A DNA stretch of 64,000 nucleotides from Jiella marina (GTDB lineage Bacteria; Pseudomonadota; Alphaproteobacteria; Rhizobiales; Rhizobiaceae): positions 248,001-312,000 of the forward strand of contig NZ_JAKQZG010000002.1 of assembly GCF_024359545.1 (NCBI RefSeq). Direction: 5' to 3'. The notes beneath the pieces were generated by a model that worked only from the letters and a program-made list of their open reading frames with translations, did no database searches and was not told the DNA's origin. This document shows positions 47,200-57,997 of the stretch, piece after piece (position 1 is the stretch's first letter; the number at the start of each line of letters is the position of its first letter). Made by a program: the position numbers and the translations under genes.

Positions 47200-48647
47200 C
47201 CACAGTCATCAAAGGCGGCACCATCGTCACCGCCGATCTCACCTATAAGGCCGACATCCTGATCGACGGCGACAAGATCGTCCAGATCGGACCGGACCTT
47301 TCCGGCGACGAGGTCATCGATGCCTCCGGCGCCTATGTCATGCCGGGCGGGATCGATCCGCACACCCATATGGAAATGCCCTTCATGGGCACCTTTTCCT
47401 CGGACGACTTCGATTCCGGCACGGCCGCCGCGCTCTCCGGCGGCACCACGATGACGGTGGATTTCTGCCTGCCGGGGCCGGACGAGAGCCCCATGGACGC
47501 GCTGCAGACCTGGTTCCAGAAGGCCGGGCCCGCGCGCACGGACTATTCCTTCCACATGGGCGTCACCTGGTGGGGCGAGAAGTTCTTCAACGACATGCCG
47601 AAGGTGGTCGACGCCGGCATCAACACCTTCAAGCACTTCATGGCCTATAAGGGCGCCTTGATGGTGAATGACGACGAGATGTTCGCGTCCTTCAACCGCT
47701 GCGCCGAGATCGGCGCGATGCCGCTCGTCCACGCCGAAAACGGCGACGTCGTCGCCTTTCTCCAGCAGAAGCTGATGGCCGAGGGCAACAACGGCCCCGA
47801 AGCCCATGCCTATTCCCGCCCGCCGGAAGTCGAGGGCGAGGCGGTGAACCGGGCGATCATGATCGCCGACCAGGCCGGCGTTCCGCTCTATGTGGTGCAC
47901 ACCTCCTGCGAACAGGCCCATGAGGCGATCCGGCGCGCCCGGCAGAAGGGCATGCGGGTCTATGGCGAGCCGCTGATCCAGCATCTGGTGCTCGACGACA
48001 CCGAATATTCCCATCCCGACTGGGATCATGCCGCCCGGCGCGTCATGTCCCCGCCCTTCCGGAACAAGCAGCATCAGGATTCGCTCTGGGCAGGTCTCGC
48101 GAGCGGCTCGCTGCAGGTGGTCGCGACCGACCATTGCGCCTTCACCACCGAGCAGAAGCGCATGGGGCTGGGCGATTTCACCAAGATCCCCAACGGCACC
48201 GGCGGTCTCGAAGACCGGCTCTCGGTGCTCTGGACCAAGGGCGTCGTCACCGGCCGCCTGACCATGAACGAGTTCGTCGCCGTCACCTCGACGAACATCG
48301 CCAAGATCCTGAACATCTATCCGAAGAAGGGCGCGATCCTTGTCGACGCCGACGCCGATCTCGTGATCTTCGACCCCACCGCGTCCAAGACGATTTCGGC
48401 CAAGACCCAGAAATCGGCGATCGACTACAACGTCTTCGAGGGCGTCGAGGTCACCGGCCTCGCCGTGATGACCTTCTCGCGCGGCAAGCTCGTCTACAAG
48501 GAAGGCGACGTGCGCGCCGAAAAGGGCGACGGCCGCTTCGTCGAACGCCCGGCCAACGCCCCGGTCAACAAGGCGCTGTCGACCTGGAAGGAACTCACGG
48601 CGCCGCGCAAGGTCGAGCGGACGGGGATTCCAGCGAGCGGGGTTTGA
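47196..48647 (+). CDS. hydA: Dihydropyrimidinase
   Basis: A 483-residue cyclic amidohydrolase that opens dihydrouracil or dihydrothymine to the N-carbamoyl amino acid. Metal-site motifs are PGGIDPHTHMEMPFMG, the carboxylated lysine in FKHFMAYKGALM (about K150), histidines in MPLVHAENGDVV and YVVHTSCEQAHEAI, and the aspartate in VVATDHCAF. The ATG overlaps the toxin gene by four bases. With the amidase and aminotransferase it completes uracil breakdown after the reductase step; dihydropyrimidine dehydrogenase genes are not in the window. Confidence 0.94.
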   Translation: MTTVIKGGTIVTADLTYKADILIDGDKIVQIGPDLSGDEVIDASGAYVMPGGIDPHTHMEMPFMGTFSSDDFDSGTAAALSGGTTMTVDFCLPGPDESPMDALQTWFQKAGPARTDYSFHMGVTWWGEKFFNDMPKVVDAGINTFKHFMAYKGALMVNDDEMFASFNRCAEIGAMPLVHAENGDVVAFLQQKLMAEGNNGPEAHAYSRPPEVEGEAVNRAIMIADQAGVPLYVVHTSCEQAHEAIRRARQKGMRVYGEPLIQHLVLDDTEYSHPDWDHAARRVMSPPFRNKQHQDSLWAGLASGSLQVVATDHCAFTTEQKRMGLGDFTKIPNGTGGLEDRLSVLWTKGVVTGRLTMNEFVAVTSTNIAKILNIYPKKGAILVDADADLVIFDPTASKTISAKTQKSAIDYNVFEGVEVTGLAVMTFSRGKLVYKEGDVRAEKGDGRFVERPANAPVNKALSTWKELTAPRKVERTGIPASGV

Positions 48648-48690
48648 TAGGGCCGACAAGGTCGCAATCGTCACGGCCGGTGGGTCGGGA

Positions 48691-49350
48691 ATGGGTGCGG
48701 GCGCAGCCCGCAACCTCGCCGAGAAGGGCTTCCGTGTGGCGATCCTGTCCTCTTCGGGCAAGGGCGAGGCGCTGGCCAAGGAACTTGGCGGGATCGGGGT
48801 CACCGGCTCGAATCAATCGAACGAGGACCTCAAGCGTCTGGTCGATACGGTTCACGAAGAGTGGGGCCGGGTTGACGTCCTGGTGAACAGCGCGGGCCAT
48901 GGTCCCCGCGCGCCGATTCTCGAGATCACCGACGAGGACTGGTATCGCGGCATGGAGGTCTACTTCCTGAGCGCGGTCAGGCCGACCCGCCTCGTCGCGC
49001 CGATCATGGCCGAGAATGGCGGCGGCGCGATCATCAACATCTCGACCTTTGCGGCCTTCGAGCCGAGCGAGGTGTTTCCGACCTCGGCCGTGTTCCGGGC
49101 GGGGCTAGCGTCCTTCACCAAGCTCTTTGCGGACCAATGGGCGGCGAAAAACGTCAGGATGAACAATGTCCTGCCGGGCTTCATCGACAGCCTGCCGGAG
49201 AAGGAGGCTTTTCGCGAAAAGATCCCGCTCGGGCGCTACGGGCATGTGGAGGAGGTGGCGGAAACCATCGCCTTTCTCGCCTCCGATGGCGCGGCCTACA
49301 TCACAGGACAGAACATCCGGATCGACGGTGGCATCACGCGGTCTGTGTGA
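48691..49350 (+). CDS. SDR-family oxidoreductase, atypical active site, 5' end unresolved
   Basis: A short-chain dehydrogenase-like protein. From the first start codon (48691) it has 219 residues, but recognisable SDR sequence (ADKVAIVTAGGSGMG) begins about 13 codons earlier, at about 48652, with no ATG, GTG or TTG in frame. The true start may be non-standard or lost. NNAG is represented by NSAGHGPRAPI and the C-terminus is canonical (LPGFIDSLPEKE, YITGQNIRIDGGITRSV). The catalytic YxxxK is replaced: aligning on AGLASFTK gives serine and arginine at those positions. I recall similar FPTSAVFRAGL sequences elsewhere, so this may be a conserved atypical group. It follows hydA by a few bases. Function is unknown. 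Confidence 0.65.
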   Translation: MGAGAARNLAEKGFRVAILSSSGKGEALAKELGGIGVTGSNQSNEDLKRLVDTVHEEWGRVDVLVNSAGHGPRAPILEITDEDWYRGMEVYFLSAVRPTRLVAPIMAENGGGAIINISTFAAFEPSEVFPTSAVFRAGLASFTKLFADQWAAKNVRMNNVLPGFIDSLPEKEAFREKIPLGRYGHVEEVAETIAFLASDGAAYITGQNIRIDGGITRSV

Positions 49351-49639
49351 GTTCAGATGCCTGATCTCTTCGAGGCACAGGGCCCAAACCCGTCACTGAG
49401 CCGTGATCTTGATCGTCCGCGCCGAACCCTCCCAGCTGTAAGCCACACTTGACGCTTCGCCTTGCTGAATGAGATGGCCTCGAACGCTTGATCCGAACAT
49501 TTTCATCCAGCTTCCAGATGAAGAGGACGTCGGCCACGGATTCAGCCATGTCTTACTCAAAGACGAAGGCAAAACCTTTAATCACTTGTTTTTCCCGTTC
49601 TGGCTAACATCATCCAAATTCCCCAAATCTTAGCCGCAA
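49351..49639. other. Intergenic region at the edge of an AT-rich insert
   Basis: About 289 bases. The first two thirds match neighbouring composition; from about 49540 the sequence turns AT-rich and leads into the chimeric Nudix gene. A short leftward open frame (MAESVADVLFIWKLDENVRI...) has no recognisable domain. No terminal inverted repeats or insertion-sequence remnants were found. Confidence 0.45.
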
Positions 49640-50623
49640 ATGATGCGCGATGCTCTGGGAGAGCGTATCCTGGGCCAAGTGGCGAATTACGGTGTCGATC
49701 AGGACGCGGTTTTATACAGATGGCTGGAATTTATGAGATTGTGTAAAAGTAAAACATACACATACAGAGGTCCATGGTACGAGATACTTGCTTTTTTCTT
49801 AATTCCTATTTTTGCTGCCAACTCCCTGCTGCTACCGGGAATTATATCGCGAATCTTCACAGGAAAATATGGTTTATCTCATTTCATTTCACCTTCTAGG
49901 GTACTCGACGACATTATTACACTTATCACTTTTTCAGTTGTCGTTTATCCTCTTGCTGCAATGTATAGTATAATACCATTCTTTGTGGGTATTGGCGCAA
50001 TTCATAGTTTCAGATTCCAAAGTCGCACCAGTTTCGCAATTGTCGGCGCTCTTTCTGGTTCTTTATTGAATATTCCAGTAATTGCAGATGGACATATTTC
50101 GCTAGCGGCGCTGATGCTATTTCCGTTTGGCGGTTGTTTGACCGCTCTAGGGTATCATCTCGTGGTGTACAGCAGCCGCGCCATACACGTCGCTGCCCTC
50201 ATCCTCATCCGCGCCGACGGCAAGACGCTCCTCGTCCGCAAGCGGGGAAAAAGGCGGTTCATGCCGCCAGGCGGCAAGCCGGAGAGGCTTGAGATCTTCC
50301 GCGAGGCAGCTGTGCGCGAAGCGTCCGAAGAGTTAGGCGTGAAGCTCAATCTTCACGTGCTGTCAAAGCATGGTGTCTATACCTCAAAGGCCGCGAACGA
50401 GAAGGGCAGGAAGGTCGTCGCCCATGTTTTCAGCGCACGATATGACGAGCCAATCGTTGCGGGTACGGAAATTGAGGAAGCGATATGGATCGACCCCCGG
50501 GCCAAACTGGCCGTTCCGCTCGCTCCCCTGACCGAAGAGCACATCCTTCCCCTCTGTCGTGAGTTGACAGATCGCACAGCTGACCGGCAGAGCACGGCGA
50601 ATGGGCGGCAATACCGGATTTGA
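49640..50623 (+). CDS. Chimeric protein: AT-rich membrane domain fused to a Nudix hydrolase
   Basis: A 327-residue open frame with two unlike halves. Residues 1-175 are AT-rich at DNA level and encode about four hydrophobic helices (e.g. EILAFFLIPIFAANSLLLPG, ITLITFSVVVYPLAAMYSII). Residues from about 178 on are GC-rich like the chromosome and form a Nudix domain with a perfect Nudix box (GKPERLEIFREAAVREASEE then LGV). Nudix enzymes hydrolyse nucleoside diphosphates linked to another group. The composition break is near 50165. A native Nudix gene starting near that point could have been overwritten by inserted DNA, or the fusion may be functional. The bidirectional terminator follows. Confidence 0.72.
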   Translation: MMRDALGERILGQVANYGVDQDAVLYRWLEFMRLCKSKTYTYRGPWYEILAFFLIPIFAANSLLLPGIISRIFTGKYGLSHFISPSRVLDDIITLITFSVVVYPLAAMYSIIPFFVGIGAIHSFRFQSRTSFAIVGALSGSLLNIPVIADGHISLAALMLFPFGGCLTALGYHLVVYSSRAIHVAALILIRADGKTLLVRKRGKRRFMPPGGKPERLEIFREAAVREASEELGVKLNLHVLSKHGVYTSKAANEKGRKVVAHVFSARYDEPIVAGTEIEEAIWIDPRAKLAVPLAPLTEEHILPLCRELTDRTADRQSTANGRQYRI

Positions 50624-50638
50624 GTATGATTACCGGCA

Positions 50639-50671
50639 AAAGGCCCGCGCGTTGAACACGCGCGAGCCTTT
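50639..50671. terminator. Bidirectional terminator between Nudix gene and acs
   Basis: Arms AAAGGCCCGCGCGT (50639-50652) and ACGCGCGAGCCTTT (50658-50671) pair with one mismatch around a five-base loop, with short A and T tracts at each end. It lies between convergent genes. Confidence 0.85.
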
Positions 50672-50698
50672 ACTCACCCAAGGGGACAGCGTGGCCGC

Positions 50699-52648
<1,950 letters not shown>

Positions 52649-52842
52649 GAAACCTCCTCCCATGAATTCTTGAGGCCGCCCTGGGCGGCACCCGTCGCGC
52701 AAACTTACGGCGAAAGAGCCGGAGCGGTCCAGTTCAGGCCCATAAGACTTTGGGCCCGGATCGCGCCTTGCATGTCACTTTGCCGGCGCGATCTGTCGCC
52801 GAATTGAGACGCGCCCTATGGTGGGCGCATTTCTTGAGCGAG

Positions 52843-53238
52843 TCAGGCCATGATGCCGATGACGAGACTCATGATCACGAAGACGCCCAGCCAGTGCCCG
52901 GCATTGATCAGGGTCAGCTTGCGCGGCCGCGCCTCGAAGGAATGGTCGACGACGATGGTGGCGAGGACGAAGCCCGCCCAGATCATGATGCCGCTGACCA
53001 GGGTGTTCCAAAGCGTCACGCCGCCGATATGGCCGACGATGCCGGCGAGCATGCCGGCAATCACCAGATAGGCGATGAAGACGACGACCAGCGGCGCGAC
53101 CTTCAAGGCCGGCTTGCCGCGATAGCCTTCCGCGGTCATCCAGGATTTCTCGAACATGCGGTGCCAGGCAAAGCCGAAGGCGAAGGCCAGAATGGCGGCG
53201 ATCACGGTGGCGAGCGAATCGATGGCGGCAAAGCCCAT
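52843..53238 (-). CDS. DUF1761 membrane protein
   Basis: A 131-residue protein with four predicted helices, of the DUF1761 family. Recognisable are FAFGFAWHRMFEKSWMTAEGY at the N-terminus and VTLWNTLVSGIMIWAGFVLA in the middle, and the tail helix GHWLGVFVIMSLVIGIM. The ATG at 53238 is chosen; an upstream ATG adds 19 polar residues. Function is unknown. It lies between acs and the AI-2E-family permease gene on the same strand. Confidence 0.82.
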   Translation of the reverse strand: MGFAAIDSLATVIAAILAFAFGFAWHRMFEKSWMTAEGYRGKPALKVAPLVVVFIAYLVIAGMLAGIVGHIGGVTLWNTLVSGIMIWAGFVLATIVVDHSFEARPRKLTLINAGHWLGVFVIMSLVIGIMA

Positions 53239-53328
53239 CGGGCGTTTCTCCCATTTCAAAGGCGTTTCCCATCCGGGTGGACGGCGCCGTTTCAATCGAG
53301 AGGAGAACGCCGCGGGCCGCGCTTCGTT

Positions 53329-54408
53329 TCAGCCCTTCGACCAGCCCCGGCACTCGCCATCATACGCCCCGCCGAGCGTGTCCTTGACGTAGAGCTCACG
53401 CACGAACACCATCAGCACCGCGACCATCGGCACGGCGAGCGCGATGCCGAGCGTGCCCAGAAGCACGCCGAACACCACCTGTGAACCCAAGGTCAGCACC
53501 GGCGGCAGCGCGCTCGTGTAGCGCTGGGCGATCGGCTGCGAGACATTGCTCTCGACACCCTGGACCAGCACATAGACGCCGAGCCCCCACAGCGCCTGGG
53601 TCATGGAGTCCGACAGACCGACGAGCACGATCGGGATTCCGGCGATGAAGGGGCCGAGTGTCGGGATGAAGGCGAGAAGGCCGGCCTGGAGCGCCAGCAG
53701 GAAGGCGTTTGGCATCTCGACGAAGATCAGCCCGACCCAGGTGACGGCGAAGACCGTGACCATCGAGATGCCGGTGCCGCAGACCCACAGGATCAACTCA
53801 TGGGTGGCCTCGTAGATCGTGTGGTCGATGCGGTCGCGTTTCGAAGCGGGAAAAAGGCTGACCACGCCATGGCGATAAAGCCTTGGCTGGGCCAGCGTGA
53901 ACAGGGCGATGAAGACGATGACGAAGATGTTGCCGAGACCGCCGAGCACGGAGAACATGGCCTGCGAGGCCGAAGAGAAGATCCCGGAGGCGTCGGGGAA
54001 GAGGGCGCTGATCCCGACCGGATCCGTGCCCTGCCCTGCATCCTCGCCGCTGGGCCCGACGCCCATCTCCGCCAGCATCTCGGCGATGGCGCGAAGCTGA
54101 TCGCGCAACTGCCGCCAGAGCTCGTTGAACTCGCTGACGAGCGTCATCCCACCATAGAACAGGCCGGCCGCCAGGGCCCCGAAGAACACCAGGGAGACGA
54201 TGCCGACCGCCCAGCGATAGCTCAGCCCCAGCCATTGCAGGGGCCGGGCAAGGGCGGCCAGAATCGCGGCGAGAAGCAGACCGCCAAAAAGCAGGAGAAA
54301 TGCCGGCGCAGCCGCCCAGACCAGCGCCGCCGTCGCTCCCATGGCCAGAACGACGGACGTGACGATCGTCGCCTGCTTGACCAGTCGCTCCTCGGTTTCG
54401 TCCTTCAC
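53329..54408 (-). CDS. AI-2E family transporter
   Basis: A 359-residue protein with about eight helices of the AI-2E/PerM transporter family. Typical are LLFGGLLLAAILAALARPLQ, NIFVIVFIALFTLAQPRLY, LALQAGLLAFIPTLGPFIAG and the late motif GSQVVFGVLLGTLGIALAVP. Members include autoinducer-2 exporters and sodium/proton antiporters, so the substrate is uncertain. A Gly/Asp-rich periplasmic insertion lies around residues 110-130. It is about 90 bases upstream of the DUF1761 gene, with which it may be co-transcribed. Confidence 0.88.
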   Translation of the reverse strand: MKDETEERLVKQATIVTSVVLAMGATAALVWAAAPAFLLLFGGLLLAAILAALARPLQWLGLSYRWAVGIVSLVFFGALAAGLFYGGMTLVSEFNELWRQLRDQLRAIAEMLAEMGVGPSGEDAGQGTDPVGISALFPDASGIFSSASQAMFSVLGGLGNIFVIVFIALFTLAQPRLYRHGVVSLFPASKRDRIDHTIYEATHELILWVCGTGISMVTVFAVTWVGLIFVEMPNAFLLALQAGLLAFIPTLGPFIAGIPIVLVGLSDSMTQALWGLGVYVLVQGVESNVSQPIAQRYTSALPPVLTLGSQVVFGVLLGTLGIALAVPMVAVLMVFVRELYVKDTLGGAYDGECRGWSKG

Positions 54409-54541
54409 GGGGCCTCCAATCCTGCTCCTGGGTGGAGAGCCATATGGGACCGTCGGCCCGCATGCCCTCCCCTGCCAAACGATCGAGACCGTCGCCGACT
54501 AACGAAATCTAGGCGTCGTCCGGAGCGCCCGGCGGCAAGGC

Positions 54542-55231
54542 TCAGCCATAGTCCCGGGCGCCAAAAATCGCCGACCCGACGCGGACCGAGGTCGCGCCCA
54601 TCTCGACGGCCGTCTCGAAGTCACCGCTCATGCCCATGGAGAGCTTGGCGAGACCGGCGTCCTCGGCGAGCTTGCGAAGCAGCGCGAAATGCGGGCCGGG
54701 GTTCTCGTCGGCCGGCGGAATGCACATCAGCCCCTCAATTGCGAGGCCGTGCTCCTCGCGGCAACGCGCGACGAAGGCGACAGCCTCCTTCGGCGGAATG
54801 CCGGCCTTCTGCTCCTCCTCGCCGGTGTTCACCTGCACATAGAGCCGCGGCGCCCTCTCCTGCTTCTTCATCTCCTTGGCGAGCTCCCGCGCGATCTTCT
54901 CGCGATCGACGGATTCGATCACGTCGAACAGGGCGACGGCATCCCCCGCCTTGTTGGACTGCAACGGCCCGATCAGCCTGAGCTCGATGTCCGGGAACCG
55001 CTCCCGCAAGGCCGGCCACTTCCCCTTGGCCTCCTGCACCTTGTTCTCCCCAAACACACGCTGTCCGGCCTCGATGACCGGCAGGATCGCCTCCTCGCCA
55101 TGGGTCTTGGAGACGGCGACGAGGGTGACGGCGGCAGGGTCGCGGCCGACGTCTGCGGCGGCTTTGGCAATGCGGGTGGTCACGTCGTGGTAGCCGCTGA
55201 GATGGGGATCGGCGGCAGTCTCGTTGGTCAT
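54542..55231 (-). CDS. YggS/PLPBP-family pyridoxal-phosphate homeostasis protein
   Basis: A 229-residue PLP-binding protein of the YggS/PROSC family, which balances B6 vitamers and amino-acid pools without a known catalytic reaction. Motifs are VTLVAVSKTHGEEAILPVIE with the PLP lysine, RVFGENKVQEAKGKWPAL, IELRLIGPLQSNKAGDAV, and the C-terminal LSMGMSGDFETAVEMGATSV followed by RVGSAIFGARDYG. It is commonly found near the leuS/lptE region in Rhizobiales, as here, and is divergent from the TerB-like gene. Confidence 0.94.
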   Translation of the reverse strand: MTNETAADPHLSGYHDVTTRIAKAAADVGRDPAAVTLVAVSKTHGEEAILPVIEAGQRVFGENKVQEAKGKWPALRERFPDIELRLIGPLQSNKAGDAVALFDVIESVDREKIARELAKEMKKQERAPRLYVQVNTGEEEQKAGIPPKEAVAFVARCREEHGLAIEGLMCIPPADENPGPHFALLRKLAEDAGLAKLSMGMSGDFETAVEMGATSVRVGSAIFGARDYG

Positions 55232-55490
55232 GGAGAGTGTCTCGGTTCGAATTCTGGCTACGCCTCATATCGGTCATCCGCGTCCCGATTCCAGAATGGC
55301 GGAAAGCGGGCCGGCATCTCTGGGGCAATCGAGCCGGGAAGCTGCCGTCTCGCAGTCGACCCTTCCAAGCCATTGTGAGCCCAGAGCGCAGGCAGTCTGC
55401 GCCTGTGATCGGACGGTGGCCGCTATTGCCAATCGCATCGGCCGTTTCGATATCCGGGGTCAGCGAGCGAACTCATGAGGACCCGACCCA

Positions 55491-56267
55491 ATGGATATTC
55501 AGCGCCTTCTCTCCGATTTCCTTGGCAGCCAGACGCAGGGGGGCTCGTCGTCCCGCCGCGATCCCTATCGCGCCGGTGACGCGGCGCGGGGCGGCAGTTC
55601 GGGCGGCTCTCTGATCGATCAGGTCGGCGGCATGCTTCAGGGGCGCGGCGGCTCGATGGTGACCAGCGCTGTCGTCGGCGGTCTGGCCTCGCAGCTCTTC
55701 AAGAAGAAGCGCGGCAAGTCCTTCGGCAGCAGCGCGCTCAAGCTCGGTGGCGCCGCGCTGGTCGCGGGCCTCGCCTACAAGGCCTACCAGAACTACCAGA
55801 CGAAATCCGGGGCCACCGCATTGCCCGGCGCCGAACCCGTGCGGACCCTGCCCTCGACGCAGAGCCCCGACGAGGTACCAGAGCCCCATGGCACCGCCTT
55901 CATGCCCTCCGGCGAGGAGGATGATCGCGCCCGGCTGATGCTGTCGGCCATGATCGCCGCCGCCAAAGCCGACGGCTATATCGACGCCGACGAGGAAAAT
56001 GCGATCTTCGGCAAGATCGACGAGATGGATATGGCGAGCGGCGAAAAGGCCCTCGTCATGGACGAACTCCGCCGCCCCAAGACCGTCGACGACCTCGCCT
56101 CTGAAGCGAAAACGCCCGAAATCGCCATGGAAATCTACACCGCCTCGGTTCTGGCCATCGACGCCGACCACCCGGCCGAACGCGCCTATCTCGATCTCCT
56201 GGCGGCCAGGCTCAACCTGCCTGCCGAGCTCGCGCGGGAGATCAGGCAGACGGCAGGCGCGGAGTAG
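55491..56267 (+). CDS. TerB/DUF533 family protein
   Basis: A 258-residue protein with a Gly/Ser-rich N-terminus, a hydrophobic segment around residues 78-95 (LKLGGAALVAGLAYKAYQ), and a C-terminal TerB-like/DUF533 domain (LMLSAMIAAAKADGYIDADE, YTASVLAIDADHPAERAYLD, LLAARLNLPAELAREI). The repeated helix pairs with acidic D-x-D-x-x-E residues may bind divalent cations. E. coli YebE is a member of DUF533; its function is unknown. The gene appears single. Confidence 0.9.
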   Translation: MDIQRLLSDFLGSQTQGGSSSRRDPYRAGDAARGGSSGGSLIDQVGGMLQGRGGSMVTSAVVGGLASQLFKKKRGKSFGSSALKLGGAALVAGLAYKAYQNYQTKSGATALPGAEPVRTLPSTQSPDEVPEPHGTAFMPSGEEDDRARLMLSAMIAAAKADGYIDADEENAIFGKIDEMDMASGEKALVMDELRRPKTVDDLASEAKTPEIAMEIYTASVLAIDADHPAERAYLDLLAARLNLPAELAREIRQTAGAE

Positions 56268-56606
56268 GGGGCGAAGCGGCCACGCTCCGGCATCCGTCTT
56301 CGCGGTGCATTATCAAACAAGGCTCGATCGGCGGCATTTGATCCTTTGCGGTAATTCGGGCCCCGCGTTGGGAATGTTCGCTTCAAACCGAATCTCACCG
56401 ATGCTGCAATTTGATCGAATGACGGCTTGTAGACGGTCGCAGGCCAGCGACTTACAGCACGCGTGAAGATCAATCTTTACTAGCTACGGTATTAACGGTA
56501 GGCTGAAGATATCGGTGACTGTGAGCAGATAGAGCTGCCGTCCATAAGAGGAAAATCGACCCTGTTTGAGAAGATAAAGAAAGCGGAAGGTGAAATATCG
56601 GTTCAA
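56268..56606. other. Intergenic region leading into an AT-rich islet
   Basis: About 339 bases. Composition shifts from GC-rich to AT-rich around 56440-56560, marking the left edge of the two-gene islet. The next reading frame is open for many codons upstream of its first TTG, so the start may lie here at a rarer codon. No inverted terminal repeat or attachment duplication was found. Confidence 0.45.
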
Positions 56607-57146
56607 TTGGCTGATTTACTCGTCTTTTTCGGGTATTTTGGCCTATGTCTTTATATTGGTGGCGTCGCATACACCACTGCCTTCAATGATTTTTTTGGAA
56701 TAACAATATTAGATAAATCGGGAGTAGTTGAAACGTCATTTTTGTTCGTAAGATCAGCCCAGCTGGGTGTATTCGGATTTGTTATACTTGTCATATTCAT
56801 ATTAATTCTATCAATTTTCTTCTTCTTGTCACGTTTTGTTTTCAAGCTATATTTTGGCTATTCTGCTATTATTACGATATTCTGCATATCCACGCTGGTG
56901 GCATCATATATCGGCGCATATCTAGGAACTAAGACCGCATCAAACTCGGTTGACGCTGATACCTCAAATCTCCCAACTTTTAAGTCTTCTGACAAAGATG
57001 AGCGATATCAAAACGGCTCTTACAAGCTCCTCCATGACGACGGAAAAAATCTGTACTTAACGAAATTGGTTGCAGCGGGTTCGCTTGTCCAGATCGATAT
57101 TCTGTCGAAAAGCAAGATTACGAATTACGAGGTTACACTAAAATGA
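56607..57146 (+). CDS. AT-rich islet gene 1: membrane protein of unknown function
   Basis: A roughly 179-residue protein with three predicted helices (LLVFFGYFGLCLYIGGVAYT, VFGFVILVIFILILSIFFFL, IITIFCISTLVASYIGAYLG) and a C-terminal soluble domain of about 65 residues (e.g. SYKLLHDDGKNLYLTKLVAA). The given start is a TTG; the frame continues upstream without stop (FEKIKKAEGEISVQLADLL), so the true start may be a rarer codon near 56562. I recognise no family. AT-rich base use differs sharply from the chromosome, indicating acquired DNA. It overlaps the next gene by ATGA, so the two work as a pair. Confidence 0.65.
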   Translation: MADLLVFFGYFGLCLYIGGVAYTTAFNDFFGITILDKSGVVETSFLFVRSAQLGVFGFVILVIFILILSIFFFLSRFVFKLYFGYSAIITIFCISTLVASYIGAYLGTKTASNSVDADTSNLPTFKSSDKDERYQNGSYKLLHDDGKNLYLTKLVAAGSLVQIDILSKSKITNYEVTLK

Positions 57147-57664
57147 AAGTCCAACTTGTAACCCTGTTTTTCATTTGTCTTTCTAAACCAGCGATCTCAG
57201 ATGTCTTGAAGATCGAAACTAACAATTGGGATCTGCGTCGGGAGCTCGTATGGACAGCAAAACTGGTGGAACTTAATCAAGAAACCGGAATTGCCGAATT
57301 TATCTACATTAATAAAGGAATCGAAGAGAAAATACTGGTCCATTTTACTCGTATATATTCAATCACATTTGACAATGATCAAATTGTTAACAGCACATTT
57401 CCACCAACGAGATCCGACTTAACAACACCTCTCGGTGATATTCCCAGGAGCCGAGAACGTATCTTACTGGAAAATGATGGATTTCTAGAAATACCAAGCG
57501 ACGTGAAAGTTGTACCCGATCGTGATGCTAGAAATTATACTCTCAAAGGTGGCATTGTGTCATTGACGACCCAACAAGTGAATATTGAAGCATTGGCAGA
57601 ACGAAACGAGCAAAAGTTATTCACCGTACCACAAGCCGCATTCATCAACTGGATTCGGGGATAA
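57143..57664 (+). CDS. AT-rich islet gene 2: exported protein of unknown function
   Basis: A 173-residue protein with a probable signal peptide (MKVQLVTLFFICLSKPAISD) and a beta-rich mature part. A segment LVELNQETGIAEFIYINKGI and IPSDVKVVPDRDARNYTLKG can be seen, but no family is recognised. It overlaps the membrane-protein gene by four bases and shares its AT-rich composition. The pair may form a membrane plus periplasmic function such as immunity, adhesion or phage defence; nothing in the sequence decides this. Confidence 0.65.
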   Translation: MKVQLVTLFFICLSKPAISDVLKIETNNWDLRRELVWTAKLVELNQETGIAEFIYINKGIEEKILVHFTRIYSITFDNDQIVNSTFPPTRSDLTTPLGDIPRSRERILLENDGFLEIPSDVKVVPDRDARNYTLKGGIVSLTTQQVNIEALAERNEQKLFTVPQAAFINWIRG

Positions 57665-57923
57665 TAGATGACTGCAGAAATTGACCCCATTTGATCTCAC
57701 GGTATTGCGGGCTCGGATAGCGGGCTCTCAATGTTGAAATCTCAAATTCCACCTCCGCATAGTTGCCGCTGGCCAGCGGTCCCGCGAATGACAGCTTTCC
57801 ACCCTTGGCGGTCAATCGGGCCGGCCAGTAGCGCGTCAGCTTGGGTGAGTTGCGAAGAACCCAGCTGACGTGCAGTGCAGCCCGCCATTGCGCTTTGGCA
57901 CGGACGCGGATAACCCCTCGCAT
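57645..57923 (-). CDS. Possible short ORF or gene remnant (low confidence)
   Basis: A 92-codon leftward frame in the gap before leuS, overlapping the end of the islet gene by 20 bases. Its middle part (LRNSPKLTRYWPARLTAKGG, LSFAGPLASGNYAEVEFEIS) reads like ordinary protein of chromosomal composition, but no family is recognised and no good ribosome-binding site is seen. It may be a fragment left by insertion of the AT-rich islet. Confidence 0.25.
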   Translation of the reverse strand: MRGVIRVRAKAQWRAALHVSWVLRNSPKLTRYWPARLTAKGGKLSFAGPLASGNYAEVEFEISTLRARYPSPQYREIKWGQFLQSSIIPESS

Positions 57924-57997
57924 GAGGGAAAAGTCGGTTCTTCATGACCGATCTCCCGCCCTTTCATCCGCACGAAGACCGCCCGAGCATCCAATCC

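Noticed and set aside
49334-49549. A transposase remnant next to the AT-rich insert
   Set aside because: The 71-codon frame shows no transposase motif and no inverted repeats were found.
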